Origin: Elmis aenea
Lineage: Eukaryota > Arthropoda > Insecta > Coleoptera > Elmidae
Direction: 5' to 3'
Length of the DNA: 64,000 nucleotides
NCBI GenBank assembly: GCA_947652605.1
Contig: OX393578.1
Location: forward strand, 56,737,415 to 56,801,414
Under the pieces are notes generated by a model. It ran no database searches and was not told the DNA's origin. It saw only the letters and a list, made by a program, of their open reading frames with translations. The position numbers were made by a program, and so were the translations under genes. Shown piece after piece: positions 1 through 11,233 of this stretch. The stretch's first letter is position 1. Each line of letters starts with the position of its first letter.

Positions 1-1529
1 AACCATAACAGCTTGAGACTTAGCATTCCGTTATTAGTTTTGGAACAGATGTTCAGGAATTTAATAAAACAAGTAATTCCCAAAGGTATCCCGACCAAAA
101 AATAGATTTGCTTTCATTCCCAATACCATTTGTAAACGCGCAGAACTTTTGTTATTTTAAATTAATTTTTAACCGAATGTAACACGAACATTTAGAAGTT
201 TCCGGATTCCAAAAATGTTCGAAACCTCGCCCGCTTATAAACGGGTGAATAACTTTTACTCGTTTTATTTGTTTCTGTTATTAAATTTGCTCTTTTGTTG
301 TACAAAATTCAGGTTAGTCACAGGAGCCACAAATTAAACCAGTGGGTGTAGGAGAACGTAATGAAATTGTTTCAGGTGAATAACATGAAACAAATCAGAA
401 CCATGATTGTCAAATTTTGCAGTGAGAATAAGCAAGTAATTACTTTTAACTTGAATGTTTTCGGTACTAAGAATGCAAAGTGATTCACAAACTTAATTAT
501 AAAAATGCGAGGCGTTTTGTAAGTGGAAAATGAGTTTCAGACGGTGAACTCTTTTGCTGTTTCAAGAGTCGAGATACTTTCTGAGATGAAAAAGTTTTTC
601 ATGCGTAAGTTATATCAATATTCATATTTGTTGAAAGTATCTCCGAGTGTAGAGGGTAAAGAGATGTCACATCACAATAAGTACTTCCTCGGAGTATGAT
701 TTTTAAGCGCGCTGTAGCTGATGGCTTTCTTTGTTTACAAAGCAGAGACGTTTTTAGCACCAAGTTTGGAAAATAACTATCCTAAAATGCAACAGCATAC
801 ATTGATAACAGTGCTTATAAATTTGGAACACATGATAACAAGCAGCTCACCTACGCTAGCATTATATTACTTTTTGTATAAAGTTTCTTATCTGCGTTAG
901 CTCACAAAACTTTTGGAAAATTTATGGCAAATACATTTAAAAGTGGAAGCAGACATGCAAATAAACACAACTTTTTTAAAATCGTGCGGTATTATCCCAG
1001 CTTTCCAATGTGGTGTACCCAAACAAACTATCGATTTGGTAGTTATTCATATTAAAACATAAAATATTACTAAAACTTGTAATCTAATCGCGCAAAGTGC
1101 TTTATATCTTTAACTCGGGCTCCTACTGTTTGCTAATAATTACTTTATTGAAGCTACGCGAATCAGTAATCAAATTGGTATCGATCTATCGCAGGAATTT
1201 TGTGCAATAAAAGTTCCACGAACCATTTTCGTTAGTTTACTAAGCGATTTCTTGGTGCTCACTCCTTCGGCAAGTGTTTAGTATAATTTTACTTTATTTA
1301 CTGCAGCTTACACTTTAAAAAGATATAAATGAGTTTTGTTGTAGCTAGGTTCAAAACAATTTAATGTGGTGGACAGTTTTTTTTTAAATTTTAAACTTGC
1401 AATGCACCTAATCCTATAAATAAACATTTTAACCTTAAACTAATTTGATGCATTTATTTTTGAGTTTAGATGTCGTCAGTCCTAGTCACGATTACAATCT
1501 GATCACTACACTACTGTGACTACATAGCA
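1..1529. other. AT-rich stretch without recognised genes
   Basis: No open frame with family resemblance, no inverted-repeat element with a target duplication and no RNA gene was seen. It is ordinary AT-rich non-coding DNA, possibly intron or intergenic. Confidence 0.5.
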
Positions 1530-2185
1530 CTGTACTCTGCTTTTGTACACTTTCAATCTACACAAGTTCAAAGGGTTTAATTCTCTTGAGCCTACGCACT
1601 AAATTTATCGAGAAGTTGGAGCACTTTAATATTGGAATGTCTGTGGAGCCTTTCCTCATGGCTTTTGGCAGCTTTTTTAATTTCTTCCTGGACAGATTTA
1701 ACCTGGAGTTTCCGGTGTAAATCGCTGTTTCGAACATACCAAGGAGCATTTACTATGCTCGTTAATACACGGTTTTCGAATTTTTGAAGACAGCTGTAGT
1801 TGCTTTTCTTGGTACAGCCCCATAATTGTAGTCCATATGTCCAAACAGGCTTGAGCACCTGTGTATAGGAGCAGTTTGTTTTGGATAGGAAGCTGGGAAT
1901 ATCTTCCTATCAGCCAATACATTTATCTTCAGCTGTTCCGTTTTCTTTTTGATGTGTTCCTTCCATTTTAACTTGACGTCTAAGTTTAGGCCAAGATATT
2001 TAGCAGTCTTTTTTGCATAGGATTATATTATTATTTAGATGCACTGGTAGGACGTTTATTCTTTTGTTGGTGAAATTAACGTGAAAAGATTTTCCTTCGT
2101 TAATTTTTATATGCCACTGTTTTGTCCAGGCACATGTTTTATTAATTGCGCTTTGGACATTTTCTGTTGTTTCTTCTATAATTGC
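1530..2185 (-). pseudogene. Jockey-like non-LTR retrotransposon, ORF2 C-terminal fragment
   Basis: Reading on the minus strand gives the last third of a Jockey-type ORF2 (endonuclease/reverse transcriptase polyprotein, needed for target-primed insertion). Seen directly: AWTKQWHIKINEG near the start, then LGLNLDVKLKWKEH in another frame, then VWTYGLQLWGC and APWYVRNSDLH, and finally RRLKRIKPFELV before a stop at 1558. The same blocks occur in four other copies in this window (20.5, 25.4, 30.8 and 51.5 kb), which supports the family call. At least two frameshifts break the frame, so it is dead. The catalytic part is missing: upstream of about 2185 the sequence switches to a different reverse-transcriptase family. 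The 3' untranslated tail (AGCAGAGTACAGTGC) resembles the tails of the other copies. Confidence 0.85.
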
Positions 2186-2572
2186 TCCTGTATTTACGTA
2201 TTCCGTTTTAGATATATTAACTGTCAGTCCCCTCTTATTATTTTCTTTATTAAGCTTGCGTTGCGTGTGTTTTATATCTATCCCATCTTTTGCCAAGATT
2301 ACTTGGTCATTAGTCAAATGAAAGCTGTATATATTTTCTTCTCCGTTGGATACACCTATAGGCTTGCACTGCATCTTCCAACTTTCTTGGGCTCCTTCTA
2401 ACAAGATTTTAAACAATGTAGGTGCTAAACAGCAGTCCTGCCTCAATCCTTTTGTGCCTTTTATAGTCTGCGAAACATTTTGTCGTGTTTGTATTGAAGA
2501 GTTCATGCTTTTGCACAGATTCCGGACAGCGATTAGATGTATATTAGTAAAATACCTAAAATTCTCATTTAA
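2186..2572 (-). pseudogene. RTE/Proto2-like reverse transcriptase fragment fused to Jockey
   Basis: The minus-strand frame (in frame with the start of the Jockey piece, 168 residues from 2506) begins as another reverse-transcriptase family. It has TKGLRQDCCLAPTLFKI (the usual 'KGLRQG..LSP.LF' block), then HLTNDQVILAKD in the active-site position, then RGLTVNISKTEYVNTG. The catalytic FADD box reads LTND, so the first aspartate is lost and the enzyme cannot be active. Clade assignment to RTE/Proto2 rests on memory of the motif order and is uncertain. The 5' side stops at the TTAA of the neighbouring piggyBac-type element. At residue ~107 the protein continues directly as Jockey (GAIIEETTENVQSAINK), which makes this a chimera. 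Confidence 0.7.
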
Positions 2573-2576
2573 TTAA

Positions 2577-3176
2577 CACTCCGTTGCTCGCGCTCACTTT
2601 TGTTATGTTAGTACTCGCGTGGGATACTATGGTATCCCACTCGCAATAATAGATTTTAACGATATTTAAAAAATTATTTTTGGTTGTTTGATATACATAT
2701 TTAACATGAACATTACAATTACGACAGAGATGCATTACCAAAAAAAGTAGCCTTAATGTTTATTACAATTTTCTAAATAGGTAGTCGCATTTTTCGCTTA
2801 ACTCCTGGTTTCTGGCAATTCAGCGATTATATAACTTGCAGCTGTTCTTATATTTTTTTGAAAACATTCTTTCTCCAGTGAGTAAAGTTATTTTTGTAAA
2901 TACAAACAAAAATAACATGAAAAATACCTTACGAACAAAACTCGAGCTATAAAAATAAAAATCACGTTAGTGATCGCGCGGGATATCCCAAGCGTAATTT
3001 TTTTAAGTTGTCAGCTTTTATAGCACTGATCACTGATAAGCATTAAGGCTAACTAAGTCTACAAAGTAAGATGAAAAGGTACTGAAATGACGAAGCCATA
3101 ATATTGTGCCATTTGACAAAAATTTGCAGAAATACATCACTGGGATACTATAGTATCCCGCGCGAGCACTGGAGTG
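2577..3176. mobile_element. piggyBac-type MITE between TTAA sites
   Basis: TTAA is present on both sides (2573-2576 and 3177-3180). The ends are inverted: CACTCCGTTGCTCGCG on the left and the complement of CACTCCAGTGCTCGCG on the right. Just inside the ends lie palindromic blocks, GGGATACTATGGTATCCC on the left and GGGATACTATAGTATCCC on the right, with another GCGCGGGATA near 2977. A 969-bp relative with the same ends lies at 41947-42915. TTAA duplication is the hallmark of the piggyBac superfamily. No transposase remains in this copy, so it would depend on an enzyme supplied elsewhere. Confidence 0.85.
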
Positions 3177-3180
3177 TTAA

Positions 3181-4291
3181 GCCTGTTTCTCGTATAACGA
3201 GCTAAATTTGTATCAATTACAAGAGTATTTGATTTACTTGCGCAAATTTTGAATTGTTTTGGCTCAAATTTTGTACGGAAAAGAACCTCAGAGGGTTAGC
3301 AGTACTGCAAACAATTTTTTGGTGTCATTTTACAAACAACTCAATTTGAAAAGAGTTTAAATTCTGTGTCTATAATTAAATAAAATGTTCTTACCTCGTT
3401 GAAAGTGTAAAATAAATTCCACTTCTTAGTGCATAGATTTGAACTTTGTTCAAAGAGCTGTTTGCACATCTGGTAAAATGAAGTTCACTTTTTTCCAATC
3501 GAAATCCTTGAACTGCATTTTTTCGGTTGGCAAAGTTGTAACAGTTGATCGAGTTCATAATTGATCAAAATCGAACCAGAATTAATAAACATGAATAAAA
3601 TTGGGTTGTGCACAATTTCAACGAGTCTTGTTGTAAAATTTCTGGCCTCATTCATTTGCTCTAATAATTTGTGTTATTTTCACAATCCAAGCTGTCAGAG
3701 CAAGTTCATTAAAACGAAAATTGCACCGGACTTTAAGAACCTTTAGAAAAAATAAAACATGTTCTATATTGCAACGTATTTTTCATGTGAAATAAGAAAG
3801 TATGTTAATTTGAAAGTTTAGTGCATATTCTTCAAACTTTGGCAGTGACTTTCATTGTGCTAGACAGAGAGAACAGAGATATTCATATCAACCACCACCT
3901 ATCCATAGTTTTATTTAGTTATGAAAAAGATTATACATATAACTTTGTTGAATTACTTCAAAAACTTTTTAACAATAATTATTTGTTGAAAAGTTTTTCT
4001 TACTTTTAACATCTTTTTAAAGTCATCCTAGTTGAATCAAATAGAGTTCCAGGAAGATAAACTTCTCCCGTTTTTATTATTGATTGAAACTAGTATCAGT
4101 TTCAAATCTTTTGAACGTAACTGTTTGTTTATTAAAAGTCGTATCTAACATATCGCATAAAAAATAATTTTTTGATGTCTAAACGTTAAAATAAACTGGA
4201 AAATATCAAGAAATACTCTGGTCTCTTGTTACAATTTAGCTGTCCTTAAAATAATCTATTACCTACTATTGGATGTGCTTATCCATATGTA
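3181..4291. other. No recognised gene
   Basis: AT-rich sequence. Two short open frames (61 and 62 codons at 3561-3746 and 3821-4009) show no family resemblance and are probably chance. Confidence 0.45.
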
Positions 4292-4293
4292 TA

Positions 4294-4895
4294 AGGGAAA
4301 GTCGGGTAATATCGGACAGCGGGTAATATCGGACAAGTGGTTTTTCGGGCACTTGCCATGCACAGAGGCACCTAGCGCGATGTTGGATGTTGACAGCAAC
4401 TAGTAGAAGGAAAACGCACACTACATTAGAATGCGTCGTTTCCGTGTGTCAAAGCAATAGAGTTTTTTCTGTTTAGAGAGTGTTTTTTCGTGGACGAAGC
4501 TAAGTTTGGAGTGCTGATCCTGCTTAAACGTATAAGTACAATCACTTTCCAAGTGTATTGGTAGCAACAAGAAATAATTTTTTTAATGTTTTACACTTAA
4601 ATCTGATCAGGCCTGGACAGTAATAAAAACTTGTTTGGATAACCAAAAATATGTAATTTTCTAAACATTAAATCATGTCCGATATAACCCTCCAACTTTT
4701 TGAATGGGCAAAAAGTAAGGTCTTTTTCGATTGCCTAAAAATGGTAAAAAATTTCCCCCTAGGGGTAATTGCTTTTATGGGTGTTTGTACAACATTTTTA
4801 AGTATGCTTTGATGCGTAGTTTGGTCAAATTGAGCCTTTAACAGATTCACAAATAGTAAAAAAGCTTAACCGTCCGATATAACCCGACCTTCCCC
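4294..4895. mobile_element. TA-flanked terminal-inverted-repeat element (TCGGGTAATATCGGAC family)
   Basis: The left end AGGGAAAGTCGGGTAATATC and the complement of the right end, GGGGAAGGTCGGGTTATATC, match at most positions over 24 bp. TA dinucleotides flank both ends (4292-4293 and 4896-4897). The terminal motif is repeated internally: GGGTAATATCGGAC recurs directly after the left end, and GTCCGATATAACCC occurs near 4678 as well as at the right terminus. TA target sites and such ends fit the IS630/Tc1-mariner/pogo group. No transposase frame was recognised, so this is a non-autonomous copy. Exact superfamily is inferred. Confidence 0.65.
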
Positions 4896-4897
4896 TA

Positions 4898-5901
4898 TGT
4901 AAAGTTTAGCAGAGCAGTTTTTTGTGTTTTTCAGTTTGTTCAAGTTTCGATAACGCGTCTATTTTATTCAATGCACATCACAAACTTTGAACCATTCATG
5001 AATCGTGAATGAACAATACCGCGTTTAACCCCGAGTCCAACGCAACTAAATTTTCTCATACTGCATGAGCAAATCAAACCACTATTTACCTCTCTCTGAA
5101 TCCCTTAAACGAAGTCCAGGTTAAGTTATCCCACTTAAGCAGACCCAATCTAGCCGGCTGTGCTCCGTTCGGTACTTGGAAAGCTGTTGATAACAGATAC
5201 ACTTTCCTTAAATTGGAATCGTTGGATTAAATCTCCCTCGCCTATTAAAGAGATTACTTGTAAGTTTGGTCGCATTCCGAAAAGGTATCAATCCCATAAA
5301 GAGCCAAGACTTTATTTGCCTTATGTGTTGTGTTAGTGAAGCGAAATTGTTGGACGAGTGCGTTTGGCTTGTTTAAAAGTTTTCGTAATCCAATAAAGAC
5401 ATATTAAACGGGAAATATAAAGTATGCTGAAAGGGAAAACAATGGAAAATATACGAGCCGTGAAAATATTGGAGATCATAATTCCTTTGCCATGCGAATA
5501 AAAGCGATACATGTTTTAAATTTATAAGCTTTCGTTGCATGTATGTGTTGTAGGGGAGTACACGATAAATTTCACATTGTACGCTTGAACCGACAACAAA
5601 TAAAGCTTAAATCACGAGAAAAGAGTTCCAATGAAACAATTTTTACCTAAGCTGCAATAAATCTATTAAGTTAAATCCAGGAGTTCGCTAACCAAGAGAA
5701 CTGTGGTTTTTGGAATATTTGGAAACATAGAACTCGAAATTAGTAACAAAACATGGCTAAATAAAAACAGTTTGTTTAATCATTCCAATATCTCTGTTTA
5801 TAATGCAAATGTGTTAATTATAGGGCACTTTGTTATGTAAAACACGGAAATTCTTAACAGTTATTTTAATAGATTAACAAAATTCAAAGATATTTTGTCT
5901 A
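4898..5901. other. No recognised gene
   Basis: No supported coding frame, repeat or RNA gene was seen in this AT-rich stretch. Confidence 0.45.
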
Positions 5902-6870
5902 CAGAAATTGTAAAAGTAACATCGGTACATTAAAATACAGTCAAATTTGTTGCGAATCCAGTTTTTAATGATACTTTTAACGTTGTGACTTAAATAACTA
6001 AAGAAATAATGGAAATAACATTGGTGTGTTATGATAAAACGCGTAAAATTTAAACTCTGCATTAGATTCCAGTTGAATTTGTTGCAAATCTCGTTATTAT
6101 CAACATTTTTTGAACGTTGTGGCACGGACAACTTAAGAAATAGTAAAAATAGCATCAGTGTATCATGTATATTAAAGCTCTTGGCCCTTCGGATGTAAAC
6201 TCAGAACTTGTTCTGAACTGCATCCGGGCACTAACGTACAAGAATAATGTTATATAGGGCACACTAATATACCAGGGAACGAGAAGGCAGATCGCCTAGC
6301 CAAAATTGGCTGCGAGACACCTTTCTTCGGACGAGAACCCGCAGTTGGTACCTATGGAACAGCCAAGAGGTGTCTTAATGACATATTAAAACAAGGGCAT
6401 AATGCTCATTGGAAAAAAGTTGCAGGACAAGCCCATTCTATCCTGTTAAAGGTATCTAAAGAAAACTCAGAAGAAATGTTCAGGATGAGGAGAAGACATC
6501 AGAGCAGCTACAGGCCTCATCACAGGACACTGTGGGCTAAACAAACTTAGATAACAGGGCTCTCGGAAACCGATATATGCAGAGGATGTGGTGAAAAAGA
6601 AGAAATTTCCCTTTACGTACTATGTGAAGGATTCAAACACGGCCGGCGTAAACTTCTGAGGATGGAAAAAGCCAACCAAGAAGAGTTAATAAAAACACCC
6701 TTAAAGGAAATCCTGGAGTTTTTTAAACACACAGACCAATAGGTCGCAGTACAGGAACCACCTCGGTGGAATTAATAATAATAAGAATCATGTACATTCA
6801 CAAAACGCCTAAGATTTAAACTCTGTCTTGTAGGCGGATTTGTTGCAAATGCATTGATTGTCAGATTAAT
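5902..6870. repeat. Diverged three-unit tandem repeat, third unit interrupted
   Basis: Units start at about 5902, 6002 and 6136, each with an AGAAAT(T/A).TAAAA.TA.CAT opening followed by a TTTGTTGC(A/G)AAT block. Unit spacing is 100 and 134 bp; the first unit lacks about 34 bp. The third unit is split by a retrotransposon insertion (6174-6786) and resumes at about 6787 with TCACAAAACGCCTAAG, matching ATAAAACGCGTAAAAT of unit two. Identity between units is only moderate, so the array is old. Confidence 0.6.
6174..6786 (+). pseudogene. RNase H-bearing non-LTR retrotransposon, 3' fragment (copy 1)
   Basis: The plus strand encodes the RNase H domain and C-terminal tail of a non-LTR ORF2. HTNIPGNEKADRLAK carries the last acidic RNase H residue, followed by ETPFFG, AAYRPHHRTLWAK-type sequence and a cysteine-rich block (CRGCGEKEE), and it ends LKEILEFFKHTDQ. 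Stops and frameshifts break it. It is 5'-truncated and flanked by ATCATGTATATT (6162-6173) and ATCATGTACATT (6787-6798), a 12-bp TSD with one difference. The 3' end is an AATAATAATAAG tail. The second copy at 11.2-12.1 kb is closely similar. RNase H domains of this kind occur in the I, R1, LOA and some Jockey-group elements; the clade was not resolved. Confidence 0.8.
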
Positions 6871-6991
6871 GCATAATGAGTAAGAGTGGAGTCATAGAAC
6901 TACAATATTGATTTAGCTCTGGTGTTTTATGTCTAGTTGGAAAATAATTTTAGGAACTTCAGTTGTACAATGAAGTTCCTTTAACATAAAG

Positions 6992-8177
6992 CAGGGACTA
7001 AAAACGAAAAAAATTCCGTTCGTTTCTGTTCGGAACGAAAACGAAATATATCGTTTTCGTTCTTTTCGTTCTAACCGAAGAAATTCTTTTTTCGTTTTCG
7101 TGAACCAAAATAATAACGGTTAAAACCGGTTTTACAATATTTTTTTTGTCGTCAAAAAATCTTTTTTTTTTCTTGTTACCACAACCCTCTATAAATACGA
7201 TAACAATATTTGCGTCTCAATTAAAATATAAACGATGACGATGGGGTTTGATGCTCACGGACAGCATATTTTAGACTGGCGAACCATCGCCATATTAAAT
7301 TTACCAAATCGTTAAACACATTAACATTTAACCATTTTATTAAGTTTAACACCCGTAAGGTGAAAAAACACAACGTGGTTAGGTTAAATTAGACACACGA
7401 TCTTTATCTAAAAATATGAAAATATAGCAAGTGCTGTTTTAAATTTGTTTTAGTACTAAAAATCTATGCATTTGAATTAAATAAGATCCTGCTGTAATTA
7501 TTTAAATAGACAAAAGAATGAATTCAAGTGGATAATTTACTAAATGTTATAAATAAAAAAGATAATTAAAAAAACTTATATTAACTTGAAATATACTGTA
7601 ACTTTATAGTTTGTACATGCCATACAATATACATTTTCACATTCCGTTAAATTACTAGCAACACATCTTCCAATAAATCTTCTTTTACATTAGTCCTTTT
7701 CGAAGTAAGAATAAATTTTACTATTATTATGTCTAAACGCAAATAAAACATACACATTGATAATATATATCCAATCAAGTGTATATTCAATCTATATTGA
7801 TGATCTAAAAAACAAATTAGAAATAGAGAATATCTGTACCGTTAATTGTGTTACACGAAATTGTAAGTATAAACAATAAAGTTGTTAATACATATTCACG
7901 TAAATATATGGAGAAAAGTGAAGCTCACTTATTTCAAGTGAGATTTTGTATTGCCTCGTGGAGTCTCCCCAGCACAGTTGGTAAATTCGCGTTTGTATTT
8001 AACAAATCTAATTGAAATAGCGACAAAACCGGTTAAAACCGGTTTTGGAAAATCTTTATTTCGTTTTCGTTCTTGAACGAAACATAATAACTTCGTTTTC
8101 GGTTTCGTTTTCGTTCTTAAAAAAATTTCGTTTAATTTCGTTTAACGTTTTCGTTTTCGTTCCGTTCTCAGTCCCTG
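6992..8177. mobile_element. hAT-type MITE with 8-bp TSD
   Basis: The identical octamer ACATAAAG flanks both sides (6984-6991 and 8178-8185). The element starts CAGGGACTAAAAACG and ends with the complement of CAGGGACTGAGAACGGAACG. Long terminal inverted repeats of roughly 140 bp are packed with GAACGAAAACGAAA motifs and end inside with the palindromic block AAACCGGTTTTA on both sides (about 7120 and 8030). An 8-bp duplication with CAGGG ends is diagnostic for the hAT superfamily. The internal 850 bp contains no transposase frame. The perfect TSD suggests a fairly recent insertion, although the arms have diverged. Confidence 0.9.
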
Positions 8178-8185
8178 ACATAAAG

Positions 8186-8687
8186 TAATTTTTTTTATTG
8201 AACTCAGTACTCAGATGTAACTAACGCAAGATGCCTACACTATATTTACTTCATTCGTGTTAACAACAGCTACTAACGTAGCTAGCTATATTTATTGAAT
8301 GATAATTTGATTCTACTGACGCAAGCTCCGCTGTAATTGACACATCTTTTTATGAGTAGGTACTTTTATAAAGTTGCTGAGTGGGTAGCAAAAACGCTTC
8401 TAAAATATTTTAATATATTCAAATATATTTAAATAGATTATGACGTATCCACCTTGCAGCCCTACAAAGGATCGCCCTTGTTTAAAATTTGGAATAACTT
8501 GATTAAACATAAAAGGCTAAGGAACATTTTTGGGATGGTAATATTTTTGTCTCTGATCAAATAATACAAAGGAAAATACGTTGTTATCCTAAAGTGAGTA
8601 GATCTGTGTGTAAAAAACATCGCAAATAAATGCTGTGCCTACTCTTCATAAAATTCTGTCCGAAAATAACGTTTGTTTAACTGTTAT
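8186..8687. other. No recognised gene
   Basis: No supported feature apart from a short run of TA-rich sequence near 8405-8445. Confidence 0.4.
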
Positions 8688-8702
8688 TAGTAGTAGTAGT
8701 AG
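8688..8702. repeat. (TAG)5 microsatellite
   Basis: Five perfect TAG units. Confidence 0.9.
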
Positions 8703-8711
8703 TATTAAATG

Positions 8712-8734
8712 GTTACTCTAGCAGCTAGAGTAAC
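8712..8734. repeat. Perfect 10-bp stem hairpin
   Basis: GTTACTCTAG and CTAGAGTAAC are perfect complements separated by only CAG. Function unknown; it may be a relic of a foldback element. Confidence 0.7.
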
Positions 8735-8739
8735 AAATG

Positions 8740-9944
8740 AATGTTTTCATTTTACAGTTCGTAAAAACATCTATAACATTTTTTCCAAAAATATTTTTGT
8801 ACCATCAAGTACCTATACCAGAGCTATTAACCATTTAAAAAAAGTGCCAATTTTGATTTTTGTTCATTATTTGGAGTGCCATAATTTTTTTTTAAACACT
8901 AAAGCATCACTTTTGATGGTCTCAGGCGAACAATTTGTCTAATTTTAACTTCTTTGTAGCTCTCACCGTTTACGAGATCTCAATATTTGTGGACCACCCT
9001 GTATATGATATTATTTTGTATCTATCAAAAACTGGGCATAAAATACAAATTTTTAGTTCAGTATCGTACAAATTCAACCATATTTTATCTGTATATAATA
9101 GTATTGACATTACCATGTTTTATTTATATTTTACACGCCCTGTATATTGTTATTTTTTATCTGAATGACATGACTGTGTTCTGTAAAATTGTTTCATGAA
9201 AACATTTCCTTTGAACCAGGAAGTGGTTCATCTTGTATTTTTGAAAGAGAACATTTTGTTTTTACAAATAAGTTTAAAAAATATCCTATGCCTTAAAAGC
9301 TTTCTAAAAATAATACAGTTTTGTATTATACATTTAACGATAAAAGGTAAATGACAAAATTAAGATATTTACTTTGTATGAAATAATATCCTCCTGTTGT
9401 CCTTTGTTGTTGGCAACAAGGCAACGTCACTCTATTCAGAAAATATTTTCGGCTGTGATTAATTTCGTTATCCATTAATTGAACATTTCATTGACACCCA
9501 TTATTCTGTTCCGAAATTGATCGGTTCGTGGAATAACTCACTCATTGAATAGTCATTGACATTATCAATAATTTGTCTACTATCAATTACTTACCGTTTT
9601 TTCGTTTAACTACGTCGATCGAAGTTGAGTATTGATTTCTTTCGCCGACGTAACAGCAGGCATTCGCTCGTACAACGATATGACATTTCGACAATATGTG
9701 CTTTAGAGGTATCGTATTCTCTCAATAATATAATGGGGATTTTACCCTTACAGTCTCTGTTTCTGACTTTCACATAAAACTCCTGGAAATTGCGCTGATA
9801 TCTTTTAGCGATAAGAACTTTATCCATTGTATAATACGTACTCCACTAGTATGGAGTGTTCTAAACTTTTAAAGATGCAAATTAAAATTGATATTTTAAA
9901 AAAGCTTTTTTAAATTTAACAAAAAAAAACAATAATACCATATT
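8740..9944. other. Degenerate DNA-transposon-like sequence, no gene
   Basis: CCACCCTGTATA (near 8993) and CGCCCTGTATA (near 9136) resemble the subterminal and right-end motifs of the CAGGG foldback elements elsewhere in the window, so part of 8.75-9.2 kb may be an eroded end. The 73-codon minus frame at 9606-9827 is basic and was not recognised. Confidence 0.3.
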
Positions 9945-10738
9945 TAATTATTTTATTTGGCTGCCCCAAATAAAATAGAACATATATGGAAAGAACATCT
10001 TGATGAATTCGGCCTGAAAATAAATAATGACAAATCAAAGATAATAGTGATATCAAGAGAGGGGGAAAACATTGGCATAACCATTGATGGACAAGTTTAA
10101 CCAGGACTAAAAATTTAAAATACCTGGGTTCGATTATAAACAATAAAGGAAGTATAGAACAAGGAATTAATAATAGAATGAAGGCTGTAGATACTCTAAT
10201 TTATTCTACTTATTGAAAAAGGTATTCTTAAACAAGAGAGAAGTAAATAAACAAACAAAAGCTAGAGTGTATAACTCTGTTTTCATACCTATACGCTAAT
10301 ATATGGAAGCGAATCTTGGACCCTCACAAACAGGTTAAAATCAAAAATTGTAGCAGCAGAGATGAGGGTTTTAAGGAGAATAGAAGGGTTTCTAGATTAG
10401 ATAAAATCAAGAACGAAGAAATTAGGAAGAGGCTTGAAGTTGATCCAATCATTCAAAAAATAGAAGATAGACAACTTAACTGGTTTGGGAAACTAATCAG
10501 AATGAAGGATGGAAATCCTGTAAAAGAAATACGGGACGCAGGCTGGGATAGAAAAAATAGCTGAGGGAGACCACGTAGAAGCTAAAACCAAGAAGTGGGA
10601 TAAGTATTGTCAAGGAAGAGCAACACACGGAACGAAGCTGCAAAATTAGCTAAGAACAGAATGGAATGGAAAAAGTTCTGCAAATTAGAACGCCTCGACG
10701 CCTAGCGGCAGAAGAGGAACGGATAACCAACTAACTTA
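9945..10738 (+). pseudogene. RTE/Proto2-like reverse transcriptase, C-terminal part
   Basis: In successive plus-strand frames the sequence reads DEFGLKINNDKSKIIVIS (after the active site), then YLGSIINNKG-type sequence, then IYGSESWTLTNRLKSKI, RVLRRIEGF, RQLNWFGKLIRMKDGN and finally GRPRR...NRMEWKKFCKLERLDA. This is the usual order of the thumb and C-terminal domain in this group. The palm with the FADD box is not present, so it is 5'-truncated. Several frameshifts and stops make it a pseudogene. It ends with AGAGGAACGGATAA, similar to the 3' ends of the minus-strand relatives at 16.0 and 57.6 kb. Confidence 0.75.
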
Positions 10739-11225
10739 AATATTGGAGCAAATTTAGGTAACTTTTTTAGTCAGGAAAACAAAAGGACCAGTTCCTATTT
10801 TATACTGTTAGGCTCTTATAAACATAAGTGCTATAAAATATTTAATAAAATAGTGTCATGGATCAAAATGTGTACACAAAAAGATGGAGGGACTGTTAAA
10901 ATTTTCAAGTGCAATACAAATCTTAACAGGTTTTTGAAGTAGATCATCAATCAAGGATGACCCAAGATATGAAAGATTCCTACAGGCAGTTAAAACGATG
11001 ATTTGGGCATGAAAATGGGCACAACTAGAAGATTTACAACAGAGCAAAATTTTTGCAGAAAATACGTAATCTCAAAATCACTGGACGGCCTACAGAACAA
11101 TAAGTAGACAATTAAAGAAAAATACTATGGTGAAGACACTAGAGTCCTCCATGCCATGCGCTCGTATGGACTTCCCCACCAAAAAAAAAACAAAACTAAT
11201 TCTTTGTTGTAAAATTTTGTTGGAC
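10739..11225. other. No recognised gene
   Basis: Possible eroded coding texture near 10860-11100, but nothing that could be assigned. Confidence 0.35.
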
Positions 11226-11233
11226 TAAGGTTT

